Shown piece by piece: positions 26,548 through 35,088 of a DNA stretch of 64,000 nt. The DNA lies in the NCBI RefSeq assembly GCF_015557635.1, contig NZ_JADNOP010000002.1:186001-250000 (forward strand). The letters are read 5' to 3'. Made by a program: the position numbers and the translations under genes. How positions within the stretch are numbered: the first letter of the stretch is position 1; every line of letters starts with the position of its first letter. This DNA is from Fusicatenibacter saccharivorans (GTDB lineage: Bacteria > Bacillota > Clostridia > Lachnospirales > Lachnospiraceae). The notes beneath the pieces were generated by a model. The model saw only the letters and a list, made by a program, of their open reading frames with translations. It ran no database searches and was not told the DNA's origin.

Positions 26548-27771
26548 TCAAGAACGGTAATCCGCATTAATTTTTACATAGTCGTAGGTCAGGTCGCAGC
26601 CCCATGCCGTTGCTGTCGCCTCTCCCATGTGGATATCGGCGGTCGCAGTTACTTTCGGCTCGGAGAGGATCTTCGTTGCCTCCTCCTCGCTGTAGTCAAC
26701 GGCAACACCTTTCGTGATAATCTGCAGTTTTCCGGCTACGCTCTCAAAGTAGAGGTCTACATTTTCCGGATCGAATTTTGCTCCGGAGTAACCCATCGCG
26801 CAGAGGATTCTTCCCCAGTTGGCGTCATGGCCGAAGATTGCCGCTTTCGTCAGACTCGATGTGATGACGGATTTTGCCAGTGTCACGGCCTGCTCTTTGC
26901 TCTCGGCTCCCTGAATCGTCACTTCGAACAGTGCGGTTGCGCCCTCGCCGTCGCCTGCGATGTGCATCGCCTGTGTTTTATTGACTTCAAAGAGTGCTTC
27001 TTTGAAAATCTTGTAATCCTCGTTTTCTTCCGTAATTTCCGGGTTTCCGGCAAGACCGTTTGCCAAAAGGAGAACGGTATCGTTTGTGGAAGTATCACCG
27101 TCTACGGAAACCATGTTGTAGGTGTCCGGTACGACTTCGCTCAGTGCTTTCTGCAGCATCTCTTTCGAAATATTTGCATCGGTTGCCACAAAGCTCAGCA
27201 TGGTGCACATATTCGGATGGATCATTCCGGAGCCCTTGCACATGCTGCCGATCGTTACGGTTTTTCCGCCGATTTCGATCTGAACAGCAACTTCCTTCGG
27301 CTCGGTGTCGGTTGTCATGATCGCCTGTGCTGCTGTAGCTGCGGCTTCTCTTGTAGCTGCAAGCTGCGGTTTCAGCATTTCCACGCCGGCTGCGATCTTA
27401 TCGATCGGGATCTGTTTTCCGATAACACCGGTCGATGCAACGAGTACAGAATCTTCCGGAATCGAAAGTGCTGCGGATGCCGCTTCTGCGGTCTTTTTAC
27501 AGTAGCCATAGCCCTCCTCGCCGGTGCATGCATTGGCAATACCGCTGTTGCAGACGATAGCCTGTGCATTCGGATGGTTGTATACGATCTCCTGATCCCA
27601 TTTGACCGGAGCTGCTTTTACAATATTGGTCGTAAAGGTTCCTGCTGCTACGCACGGTACTTCACTGTAAACGAGTGCCATATCCTTTACACCCTGTTTT
27701 TTAATTCCTGCCGCACCGCCTGCTGCCTGAAAGCCTTTTGCAGCGGTAATGCCTCCTTCGATTTTCTTCAT
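26548..27771 (-). CDS. argJ: Glutamate N-acetyltransferase / ornithine acetyltransferase
   Basis: Transfers acetyl from N-acetylornithine to glutamate, closing the acetyl cycle. The self-cleavage site is seen as MCTMLSFVATD (Thr is the nucleophile), preceded by KGSGMIHPN, with GHDANWGRILCAMGYSG in the beta chain. Length 407. Forms that also use acetyl-CoA replace argA, but sequence alone does not decide whether this one is bifunctional. The ATG has GTGAGGAT upstream. It follows argC by 99 bases. Confidence 0.96.
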   Translation of the reverse strand: MKKIEGGITAAKGFQAAGGAAGIKKQGVKDMALVYSEVPCVAAGTFTTNIVKAAPVKWDQEIVYNHPNAQAIVCNSGIANACTGEEGYGYCKKTAEAASAALSIPEDSVLVASTGVIGKQIPIDKIAAGVEMLKPQLAATREAAATAAQAIMTTDTEPKEVAVQIEIGGKTVTIGSMCKGSGMIHPNMCTMLSFVATDANISKEMLQKALSEVVPDTYNMVSVDGDTSTNDTVLLLANGLAGNPEITEENEDYKIFKEALFEVNKTQAMHIAGDGEGATALFEVTIQGAESKEQAVTLAKSVITSSLTKAAIFGHDANWGRILCAMGYSGAKFDPENVDLYFESVAGKLQIITKGVAVDYSEEEATKILSEPKVTATADIHMGEATATAWGCDLTYDYVKINADYRS

Positions 27772-27870
27772 TATTTTATCCTCACTTTTTACATTCTATT
27801 GTAACAATTCAGAGTTCATCTTGATTTTTCTTACGCTGTATCTCGATGTTACCTTTCCGACGTTTCCTCA

Positions 27871-28911
27871 TTACGGGAACATCGGCGGCATGCACAGGCC
27901 TTCGTTTTCCGGCAGACCGAACATCAGGTTCATATTCTGTACCGCCTGTCCTGCTGCGCCTTTGACCAGGTTGTCCATCGCACCCATCATGATGATTCGT
28001 TTCGTTCTCGGATCGATCTTGAAGTTGACATCCACATAGTTGCTTCCCTCGACCCATTTCGTCTGCGGGCAGACATCCTTATCGAGAACACGTACAAACT
28101 GCTCGTTGGCATAATACTTATCGTAAACGGCTTTAACCTCTTCATAGGTCACATCTTTTTTCAGGGATGCGTATGCCGTTACGAGAATGCCGCGGTTCAT
28201 CGGAACAAGATGCGGGGTGAAGTTCAGGGTGATCGGGTAGCCGGCTGCATAGGAAAGCTGCTCCTCGATCTCCGGTGTGTGGCGGTGGCCGGCAACGCCG
28301 TATGCCTTGATGTTTTCATTGACCTCACAGTAGAGGTTGTCCACTTTCGCTCCTCTTCCTGCTCCGGAAGTTCCGGATTTTGCATCGATGATGATGGTGT
28401 TGCCATCAATGAGATCTTCCTTTAATAAAGGATAAATCGAAAGAGTCGAGCAGGTCGGATAGCATCCCGGGTTTGCCACGATGCGCGCCTGTTTTACTTT
28501 CTCACGGTTGATCTCGCACAGTCCGTAAACCGCCTCGTCGATATACTGCGGGGATTTGTGCTCGATCTTGTACCACTCTTCATACGTTTTTACATCTTTA
28601 ATACGGAAATCGGCGCTCAGGTCGATGACCTTTACTTTCGAAAGAATTTCATCATTTACCAGGGAAGCACAGAGTCCCTGCGGAGTTGCTGTAAAAATGA
28701 CGTCTACTTCCTTTGCAAGCTGCTCCATGTTGTCGTCCTTGCAGACATCGTCTACTAACTGAAACATATTCTGGTAAACCGACGCATATTTCTTATCGAT
28801 ATAGCTTCTGGAACCATACCATTTAATCTCCACATCTTTGTGTCCCAGGAGAATACGCACCAGCTCGCCTCCTGCATATCCTGTAGAACCGATAATTCCT
28901 GCTCTGATCAT
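27871..28911 (-). CDS. argC: N-acetyl-gamma-glutamyl-phosphate reductase
   Basis: NADPH-dependent reductase of the third arginine step. It starts MIRAGIIGSTGYAGGELVRI, a Rossmann nucleotide loop, and contains the catalytic cysteine in IVANPGCYPTCSTLSIYPL plus GVAGHRHTPEIEEQLS. The ATG at 28911 is set by AGGAGAAAAAGG and gives 346 residues; the open frame continues 16 codons upstream without support. First gene of the arg operon, with its promoter in the shared control region facing argG. Confidence 0.96.
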   Translation of the reverse strand: MIRAGIIGSTGYAGGELVRILLGHKDVEIKWYGSRSYIDKKYASVYQNMFQLVDDVCKDDNMEQLAKEVDVIFTATPQGLCASLVNDEILSKVKVIDLSADFRIKDVKTYEEWYKIEHKSPQYIDEAVYGLCEINREKVKQARIVANPGCYPTCSTLSIYPLLKEDLIDGNTIIIDAKSGTSGAGRGAKVDNLYCEVNENIKAYGVAGHRHTPEIEEQLSYAAGYPITLNFTPHLVPMNRGILVTAYASLKKDVTYEEVKAVYDKYYANEQFVRVLDKDVCPQTKWVEGSNYVDVNFKIDPRTKRIIMMGAMDNLVKGAAGQAVQNMNLMFGLPENEGLCMPPMFP

Positions 28912-29042
28912 ACCTTTTTCTCCTTTTTCTTTCGCCCGTTTTCTTGTCTTGCCGGACATTTTTTCTTTTCTCTTTATGATAGCTCAATTATTTTCTTTTT
29001 TCAATGAAAAATCTTTGTTTTCTGCTGTCATATACCGTCGAT

Positions 29043-29077
29043 TGCATAAGTATACACCTCAAATGTATATTATGCAA
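29043..29077 (-). promoter_or_regulatory. argC promoter with ArgR-box-like sites
   Basis: Minus strand -35 TTGCAT (29077-29072) and -10 TATACT (29054-29049), spacing 17. An ARG-box-like word TGCATAAGTATACA (29043-29056, fitting TGnATnnnnATnCA) covers the -10, and a one-base-shorter variant TGTATATTATGCA (29064-29076) covers the -35. ArgR repression is inferred. Confidence 0.65.
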
Positions 29078-29104
29078 GTTTTTTTTGAATTTCTGAAAAA
29101 AAGC

Positions 29105-29133
29105 TTGCATAATCCTGTCGTATGATGTATATT
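29105..29133 (+). promoter_or_regulatory. argG promoter with ArgR half-sites
   Basis: A -35 TTGCAT (29105-29110) and a -10 TATATT (29128-29133) are 17 bases apart. TGCAT at 29106-29110 and TGTAT at 29126-29130 look like ARG half-boxes over the -35 and -10. The arrangement mirrors the argC promoter on the other strand. Confidence 0.65.
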
Positions 29134-29195
29134 TTAGTCATTGACGATGCACCGCGCATATAGGTGCACGAGAAATCCAAGGAGGATCTTACATT

Positions 29196-30425
29196 ATGAA
29201 AGAAAAAGTTGTACTTGCCTATTCCGGCGGACTTGATACTACTGCCATTATTCCGTGGCTGAAAGAGACCTTTGACTACGAAGTAATCTGCTGCTGCATC
29301 GACTGCGGCCAGGGAAACGAGCTGGTTGGCCTCGATGAGAGAGCAAAACTTTCCGGCGCTTCCAAATTATATATCGAAAACGTTATCGACGAGTTCAGTG
29401 AAGACTTCATCATGCCGTGCGTAAAAGCAGGCGCTGTTTATGAGAACAAATACCTGCTCGGTACTTCCATGGCACGTCCGGTTATCGCAAAGAAACTCGT
29501 TGAGATCGCAAGAAAAGAAGGTGCTGTTGCCATCTGCCACGGCGCTACCGGTAAAGGAAATGACCAGATCCGTTTCGAGCTCGGTATCAAGGCCCTTGCT
29601 CCGGATATCAAAGTAATCGCTCCTTGGAGAATGACCGATGTATGGACCATGCAGTCCCGTGAAGACGAGCTGGCTTACTGTAAAGCACACGGCATCGACC
29701 TTCCGTTTGATGCAAACCACAGCTACAGCCGTGACCGTAACCTGTGGCACATCAGCCATGAGGGACTTGAGCTTGAGGATCCGTCCAACGAGCCGAACTA
29801 CGACGATCTTCTCGTACTGACCACTCCTCCGGAAAAAGCTCCGGACGAAGGCGAGTACGTAACCATGACCTTTGAGGCCGGCGTTCCGAAGACCTTAAAC
29901 GGAAAAGAAATGAAAGTTTCTGAAATCATCACCGAGCTGAACAAGCTGGGGGGAAAACACGGCATCGGTATTGTTGATATCGTTGAGAACCGTGTTGTCG
30001 GCATGAAATCCCGCGGTGTTTATGAGACTCCTGGCGGAACTATCCTGATGGCTGCACATGAGCAGTTAGAGGAGCTGATTCTCGACCGTGAGACCCTGAA
30101 AACAAAGAAAGATCTCGGAAACCTGCTTGCTGAGGTTGTTTACGAAGGAAAATGGTACACTCCTCTGCGCGAGGCAATCCAGGCATTCGTTGATGTAACC
30201 CAGAAATACGTAACAGGCGAAGTAAAATTCAAACTGTTCAAAGGCAACATCATCAAAGCCGGCGAGTCTTCTCCGTACAGCCTGTACAATGAGTCTCTTG
30301 CTTCCTTCACCACCGGCGATCTCTACGATCACCACGATGCAGACGGATTCATCACACTGTTCGGTCTGCCGCTGAAGGTTCGTGCGATGAAAATGCAGGA
30401 GCTGGAGAAAAACAACAACAAATAA
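29196..30425 (+). CDS. argG: Argininosuccinate synthase
   Basis: Joins citrulline and aspartate using ATP. The P-loop is [15 protein letters not shown], followed by [15 protein letters not shown] and APWRMTDVW. Length 409. The ATG has AAGGAGGAT upstream. It is divergent from argCJBD and shares its control region; argH and argF are not in the window. Codon choice is noticeably more biased than in neighbouring genes (AAA, GAA, CTG, GGC), which suggests high expression. Confidence 0.97.
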   Translation: MKEKVVLAYSGGLDTTAIIPWLKETFDYEVICCCIDCGQGNELVGLDERAKLSGASKLYIENVIDEFSEDFIMPCVKAGAVYENKYLLGTSMARPVIAKKLVEIARKEGAVAICHGATGKGNDQIRFELGIKALAPDIKVIAPWRMTDVWTMQSREDELAYCKAHGIDLPFDANHSYSRDRNLWHISHEGLELEDPSNEPNYDDLLVLTTPPEKAPDEGEYVTMTFEAGVPKTLNGKEMKVSEIITELNKLGGKHGIGIVDIVENRVVGMKSRGVYETPGGTILMAAHEQLEELILDRETLKTKKDLGNLLAEVVYEGKWYTPLREAIQAFVDVTQKYVTGEVKFKLFKGNIIKAGESSPYSLYNESLASFTTGDLYDHHDADGFITLFGLPLKVRAMKMQELEKNNNK

Positions 30426-30448
30426 GATCTGTTCCTATGGATTCCCAA

Positions 30449-30480
30449 AAGAAAGCGGACTCGCTCCGCTTTCTTTTTTT
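30449..30480 (+). terminator. Terminator of argG
   Basis: Perfect 11-pair stem AAGAAAGCGGA / TCCGCTTTCTT with a 5-base loop and a T-run. Confidence 0.88.
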
Positions 30481-30490
30481 TGCATACAAA

Positions 30491-30520
30491 AAGGACCCGC
30501 CCATTTCAGGCAGGTCCCTT
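30491..30520 (-). terminator. Terminator of the 32.4-kb amidase transcript
   Basis: On the minus strand AAGGGACCTGCC pairs with GGGCGGGTCCTT and a T-run follows. It lies 45 bases after the amidase stop. Confidence 0.75.
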
Positions 30521-30539
30521 TGTTGCCAGGCATATCAAT

Positions 30540-30560
30540 AATTGGTCCAGTGGACCAATT
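30540..30560. repeat. Perfect 10-base inverted repeat after the amidase gene
   Basis: AATTGGTCCA-G-TGGACCAATT, placed between the amidase stop codon and its terminator. It may aid termination or be an operator; nothing more can be said. Confidence 0.5.
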
Positions 30561-30564
30561 TTGA

Positions 30565-32382
30565 TTATTCGTAATATGCGTCGATTCCGTCCGCAATTCC
30601 CTGTGCCATCTTGTTTCGGTAATCCTCGGTTGCCATCAAACGGTCCTCGGAAGGATTGCTCATGAAGCCAAGCTCAATGATCGTGACCGGAATGGTACTC
30701 CAGTTGATGCCGCTCATGGAATCGGTGTAAATCACATCGCGGTTCTTCGCACCGGTGTCTTTGCAGAATGCTGCGATCATCTTCTGGGAGAGCTTCTGGC
30801 TCTTGCTGATCACATCACCGGAAAGATACGTATTTCTGCTGCTCGGTGCCATCGTGAGTGCTCCGTAAACCGACTGGTTCGAATCGCCGTTCGCGTGTAC
30901 ACGCACGAGAATGTCTGCTCCGTTCTGCGCGGCAAGTTTTGCACGCTCGGAGTTGCTGATATTGACGTCGTGCGTCTCGCGGATCATGTAAACATCGTAG
31001 CCGCGCTCCTCAAGGATATCGCGTACCTTTAAGGATACCGCAAGGTTCAGCTCATACTCATTGATGCCGGTTGCCACACCGCATGTTCCGGAAGCAACCT
31101 TCGCCTTATAGGTCGATGATCCCGGTCCGATCGGCTCTTTCTCGCTGTTTCCTCTTCTCTGGTGTCCTGCGTCGATTGCCACGCAGATATTTTTGCTGTT
31201 CCGGCGGACACCGTTTTTATCAACGTAATAGCCGTCGATGTAGGTATCCTTATAGATGCCTCCCCAGCTTCGGAAGTAATACGTTTTTCCGTCCACTTCC
31301 TGCCAGCCGTTCTTGTAAATACCGCCCCAGCTCCTGAAGTAATACGTTGCGCCTTTGATCGTTACCCACTGGCTCTTATACATGCCGCCCCAGCTCTGCA
31401 GGTAATACCAGTTATTATCATACCACAGCCATTCACTGTGCATCATTTTGCCGTCCTGCCTCAGATAATACCAGTTCTTGTCATACAGCAGCCAGCCTTC
31501 CCCTTTTGGGGTTCCGTTGCTGTCCATGTAATACCAGTCACTGCCCTTGGCCGCCCAGGCGTTCACGCGCATGCCGCCCCAGCTTTCAAAGTAATAATCA
31601 ACGCCGTCAATCGTCTGCCAGCCGGTACTCATCACACCGTCTGCGTCTACATGGTACGTTCTTTTATCATGCACAAACCACTGATTCGTTCTGAGGCTTC
31701 CGTCCTCATTCAGATAGTACCATGTTCCGCCGACTTTTTTCCAGCCCTGGAATCCGGCTCCGCCCCAGCTCTCGAAGTAGTAGAGCGTTCCGTCAATCTT
31801 CTGCAGTCCGGTGCTCATCACACCGTTTTCATCTACATGGTATGTTCTCTTGTCGTGAACGAACCATTCATTCGTTTTGACGCTTCCGTCCTCGTTCAGA
31901 TAGTACCATGCCCCGCCGACTTTTTTCCAGCCTTTGTATCCGGCTCCGCCCCAGCTCTCAAAATAATAGAGCTTTCCGTTGACCATCGAAAGACCCGTGC
32001 ACATGATTTCGTCTGCATTCAGATAATATCTCCGGTTCAGATGGGTGATCCACTCGCTGGCGGCCATCGTGCCGTCCTCTTTTCTGTATTTCCAGCTTCC
32101 GTCCTCCTGTTTCACCCAGCCGGCAGGAAGTTTCTCTTCCGGCTCCTGTTCGTTGTCCTCACCTGGAATCGTAACAGCCGGCGTCTCGTTTTCCGAAGTA
32201 CCGCTCTGCTCCTGCACTGCCGCTTCCTCATCCGAATTCTGCTCGGAACTTTCCGTCTCATCCTGCTGCCAGGTTACGGCCGTGCCGTCATTTTCTGCTG
32301 CGCTTACCCTTGCTGGAAGCGCCCAGCCTCCTGCCGCAACGGCCGCTGCGATCAACAGTGCTGCGATTTTCTTTTTTGCCAT
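30565..32382 (-). CDS. Secreted N-acetylmuramoyl-L-alanine amidase with cell-wall-binding repeats
   Basis: Exported hydrolase cutting the amide bond between MurNAc and the stem peptide. A signal peptide occupies residues 1-28 (cleavage near ARVSAAEN), then an acidic Glu/Ser/Thr linker. About 13 choline/glucan-binding type repeats with aromatic cores (YYLNEDGS, YYFESWGGAG, YYFRSWGGIYK) span residues 90-395, and the C-terminal Amidase_3 domain about 400-605. Zinc and catalytic residues are seen in IDAGHQ, NEYELNLAV, VRVHANGD and IELGFMSNPSED. Several repeats are nearly identical at DNA level. It starts 15 bases after the alcohol dehydrogenase gene, with GGAGGAAAAAC before the ATG. Confidence 0.93.
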   Translation of the reverse strand: MAKKKIAALLIAAAVAAGGWALPARVSAAENDGTAVTWQQDETESSEQNSDEEAAVQEQSGTSENETPAVTIPGEDNEQEPEEKLPAGWVKQEDGSWKYRKEDGTMAASEWITHLNRRYYLNADEIMCTGLSMVNGKLYYFESWGGAGYKGWKKVGGAWYYLNEDGSVKTNEWFVHDKRTYHVDENGVMSTGLQKIDGTLYYFESWGGAGFQGWKKVGGTWYYLNEDGSLRTNQWFVHDKRTYHVDADGVMSTGWQTIDGVDYYFESWGGMRVNAWAAKGSDWYYMDSNGTPKGEGWLLYDKNWYYLRQDGKMMHSEWLWYDNNWYYLQSWGGMYKSQWVTIKGATYYFRSWGGIYKNGWQEVDGKTYYFRSWGGIYKDTYIDGYYVDKNGVRRNSKNICVAIDAGHQRRGNSEKEPIGPGSSTYKAKVASGTCGVATGINEYELNLAVSLKVRDILEERGYDVYMIRETHDVNISNSERAKLAAQNGADILVRVHANGDSNQSVYGALTMAPSSRNTYLSGDVISKSQKLSQKMIAAFCKDTGAKNRDVIYTDSMSGINWSTIPVTIIELGFMSNPSEDRLMATEDYRNKMAQGIADGIDAYYE

Positions 32383-32397
32383 CTGTTTTTCCTCCTT

Positions 32398-33582
32398 TTA
32401 TCGCGCCATCTGGTAAATCTCATATACTTCCTGTGCGCCCAGCTTGCGGATGCGGGACAGTTTTACAGTGTCCTGCTGTGTTGCATCCATGGAAAGGGCA
32501 CGCAGATCCTCATCCGACGGGTTCGGGATATCAAGCTCATGCAGGGAGGTCGGCATGCCGAGTGAATGGAAGAACGCTACTGTGCGCTCAATGCCTTCCG
32601 TTGCCCGTTTGTGATCGCTTCCCTCTGTGATGCCCCAGACTTTTTCTGCAAACCGTGCAAACCGCCAGAGAACCGTCTCCTCATCGTACTGGTATTTCGC
32701 CCAGGCACCCCAGACTGCCGCTAGGGATGCGCCGTGTGCTACATCGTATTTTGCACTTAACGCATGGCCAAATTTATGTACCGAAAAATCTTTGCCGCGT
32801 CCGCACTCCGTCAGTCCATTGTGTGACAGGCTTCCGCACCACATGATTTCCGCCATCGCATTGTAATCGGATGGGTTTTCCAGAACCTTCGGTCCGTTTT
32901 TGATTACGGTACGGAGGAGTCCCTCTGCGATCTCGTCCGTCATCTCGCACTGGCTCTCCGGAATGAAATAGCGCTCCATCGTGTGCATCATGATGTCGGT
33001 TACTCCGCAGGCAATCTGGTATTTCGGCAGGGTTGCTGCCAGCTCCGGATTCATGATGGCAAATTTGCAGCGGTTGAACGGCGTGTTGATGCCGGCCTTT
33101 TTGCCGATTGCCTCGTTTGTCAGAACGGCTGAATCGCTCATCTCGCTTCCGGCTGCCGGTATCGTCAGAACCGCTCCTACCGGGAGAGATTTTGTCAGCG
33201 GTACTTTTTTCGTCCAGATATCCCAGAGTGCCTCCGCCGGATTTGCAGCTCCATGCGCAACGGCTTTTGCGGTGTCAATCGAGCTTCCGCCGCCGACGGC
33301 AAGAATAAAGTCTGCCTGCATTTCCACTGCTTTTTTCACACCCTCCTCGGCAAGGGCAAGTCTCGGGTTTGGTTTTACGCCGCCAAGCTCTTCAAAGGCA
33401 AGGCCCTCTTTTGCAAGAGATGCTTCCACTCGGTCCAGAAGACCGCTCCGTTTTGCACTTCCGCCTCCGTAAACGACGAGCACCTTTGTGCCGCCCCATT
33501 TCTTTACCTCAGCGCCTGCCTGGTTTTCGGTCTCTTTTCCGAACACGACTTCCGTCGGGGTATACTGTATAAACTGATCCAT
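32398..33582 (-). CDS. Iron-containing alcohol dehydrogenase (butanol dehydrogenase-like)
   Basis: NAD(P)H-dependent group III alcohol dehydrogenase, probably reducing aldehydes in fermentation. The nucleotide-binding loop is ILAVGGGSSIDTAKAVAHGA; metal ligands fall in CGVTDIMMHTMERYF, HKFGHALSAKY and DVAHGASLA. Its 394 residues and N-terminal YTPTEVVFGKETE resemble the BdhA/YugJ group, which prefers NADPH and butyraldehyde-type substrates. The ATG at 33582 has GGGAGGAAA upstream. It follows the nitrilase gene by 23 bases. Confidence 0.92.
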   Translation of the reverse strand: MDQFIQYTPTEVVFGKETENQAGAEVKKWGGTKVLVVYGGGSAKRSGLLDRVEASLAKEGLAFEELGGVKPNPRLALAEEGVKKAVEMQADFILAVGGGSSIDTAKAVAHGAANPAEALWDIWTKKVPLTKSLPVGAVLTIPAAGSEMSDSAVLTNEAIGKKAGINTPFNRCKFAIMNPELAATLPKYQIACGVTDIMMHTMERYFIPESQCEMTDEIAEGLLRTVIKNGPKVLENPSDYNAMAEIMWCGSLSHNGLTECGRGKDFSVHKFGHALSAKYDVAHGASLAAVWGAWAKYQYDEETVLWRFARFAEKVWGITEGSDHKRATEGIERTVAFFHSLGMPTSLHELDIPNPSDEDLRALSMDATQQDTVKLSRIRKLGAQEVYEIYQMAR

Positions 33583-33605
33583 CTTCTTATTTCCTCCCTG
33601 CATTT

Positions 33606-34445
33606 TTATTCTTCATAAATCCGTACGTTTCCCGAGCTTACACGGTAAAGATCGTCTCTCCTGTTTTCCAGAGACGGGATTTCATTTCTTGTCCGCTCCA
33701 GCACTTCCGGATCCAGCTCTGCGATGAGTACCTGCGGGGTATCATCTGCCTCCGCAAGAATTTCGCCGTCCGGCGCAAGGATCATGGAATGGCCGTACGC
33801 CTCAAACCGCGCTTTCTGGCCGCACTGGTTGGCGGCGAGCACGTAGCATCCGTTTTCAATGGCGCGCGTGCGCAGCAGTGCTTCCCAGTGGCGCTCTCCC
33901 GTTGCTTTCGTAAAATCCGCCGCTATCAGAAATGCATCTGCTCCGGAGGATGCCATCAGCCGGTACTGTTCCGGAAAGCGGATATCGTAGCAGATGCTCA
34001 TGCCGAACAGGCCAAGCGCCGTGTCCGCAAGAACAATTTCATTTCCCGGGCAGATCTCGTGTGATTCTTCGTAGGAGACACTGCCCGGAATATTTACATC
34101 AAACATATGTATTTTGCTGTATTCTGCAATCGTTTCTCCATCTGGTCCGAACAGAAACGACGTGTTGGACGGACGCCCCGGATGGCGCCGTACCGTCATG
34201 CTGCCACAGTGCAGATAGACACCGTACCGTTTGGCAAGGCTGGAAAACCGGCGGCTGACGTAGCCCGGCACTGCACTTGCGTGGCCCGGCATGTCTGCTC
34301 CCGTGTATTCTGCGGTCTCCGGGAAAAGAATCAGCTTCGCTCCCTGTTCCGCCGCCTCCCGCACATACTGCTCGGCCATACGCATATTTTCATTCATATC
34401 CGGCCCGGAATCCATCTGCACCAGACCTGCAATTATTTTTTCCAT
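33606..34445 (-). CDS. Carbon-nitrogen hydrolase (nitrilase superfamily)
   Basis: Cytoplasmic amidase-type enzyme with the Glu-Lys-Cys triad: Glu in LILFPETAEY, Lys in YSKIHMFDV, Cys in GMSICYDIRFPEQYR. Its 279 residues and these motifs place it near omega-amidase and Nit1/Nit2 (deaminated glutathione amidase) branches; the substrate cannot be assigned. The ATG at 34445 has GAGGGGAC upstream. A TATAAT at 34509-34504 on the minus strand, without a good -35, may be its promoter. Confidence 0.88.
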   Translation of the reverse strand: MEKIIAGLVQMDSGPDMNENMRMAEQYVREAAEQGAKLILFPETAEYTGADMPGHASAVPGYVSRRFSSLAKRYGVYLHCGSMTVRRHPGRPSNTSFLFGPDGETIAEYSKIHMFDVNIPGSVSYEESHEICPGNEIVLADTALGLFGMSICYDIRFPEQYRLMASSGADAFLIAADFTKATGERHWEALLRTRAIENGCYVLAANQCGQKARFEAYGHSMILAPDGEILAEADDTPQVLIAELDPEVLERTRNEIPSLENRRDDLYRVSSGNVRIYEE

Positions 34446-34593
34446 CTTTTTGTCCCCTCGTTTCACATGTTATCTTGTGATTTTTCCGCTTATACTCTCG
34501 TTTATTATATCGCATATTCCCCAAAACAGCTACCCAAATTCGCAATTTTCATACCTTTTGCAGCTTTTATTTTTTAATTTTTGAAAATAACAA

Positions 34594-34622
34594 TTGACAA
34601 ATCCAGAAAACAGGAGTAGCTT
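34594..34622 (+). promoter_or_regulatory. Promoter of the leader-ABC exporter transcript
   Basis: A perfect TTGACA (34594-34599), 17 bases, then a weak -10 TAGCTT (34617-34622). The inverted repeat AGCTTA-gaacca-TAAGCT (34618-34635) overlaps the -10 and start region and could be an operator or a 5' hairpin. Confidence 0.6.
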
Positions 34623-34687
34623 AGAACCATAAGCTGTCGTGTTCGATCAGATGCGGCAGAAAAAATCATGAAAGGAGAACACCACTT

Positions 34688-34789
34688 ATGATCAATCTTA
34701 TTTATGCATCCAGCGTAAAACAGAATAAACTTCGTATGGCGATCAAACCAGGTGGCTGCCCTTCTTTCGAAATTCTTTGTAAGCATTAA
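34688..34789 (+). CDS. Short leader peptide upstream of the ABC exporter
   Basis: A 33-codon frame beginning MINLIYASSVKQNK and ending FEILCKH, with a good ribosome site (AAAGGAGAA, 9 bases before the ATG). It has no recognisable domain. Its position, between a promoter and an intrinsic terminator ahead of a heterodimeric multidrug exporter, matches bmrB, the 54-residue leader of bmrCD in B. subtilis. There, ribosome stalling by antibiotics opens the terminator. The frame and its ribosome site are seen; the role is inferred. Confidence 0.6.
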   Translation: MINLIYASSVKQNKLRMAIKPGGCPSFEILCKH

Positions 34790-34843
34790 CTCTGCATAAC
34801 AAATCTCTATGCATTCTTTATGCCTGCTATTTCGCACAGAAGG

Positions 34844-34872
34844 CGCGGTACGTTGATACTGCGGCTTTTTTT
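34844..34872 (+). terminator. Attenuator-type terminator before the ABC exporter
   Basis: Stem CGCGGTA / TACTGCG with a 6-base loop, followed within two bases by seven T. It lies 55 bases after the leader stop codon and 217 before the first exporter gene. Competing partial stems (for instance GCATAA at 34794-34799 with TTATGC at 34818-34823) lie between the leader and this hairpin. Confidence 0.65.
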
Positions 34873-35088
34873 ATTGCTATAAACAGTACGAAACCGTTCT
34901 TTCCGGCTTCGCTCCGTTTCCGGCAGGCAGATTCCGCGGTCTTCTTACCGCATCGATTCCCTTCTTTTATATACAAACGCAGCCTTCGCTTTCGTTTCCC
35001 GTTGTTCCGTTCCCACACTTACGGAGCTTTTGAAAGCCTATGTTCTGCCAGACACCCAAACGACATCAATGAGGAGGTTTTAACATTC

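Noticed and set aside
26629-27804. 391-codon open frame on the plus strand
   Set aside because: Antisense to argJ, whose sequence and motifs are unmistakable.
30945-32120. Regular repeats considered as a CRISPR array
   Set aside because: Units are in frame and encode aromatic wall-binding repeats; spacing and divergence are protein-like.
31162-32565. 467-codon open frame on the plus strand
   Set aside because: Antisense to the repeat-rich amidase; its own repeats mirror those of the amidase.
34574-34837. 87-codon minus-strand frame in the exporter leader region
   Set aside because: No ribosome site, and it covers the promoter and leader peptide read on the plus strand, which are better supported.
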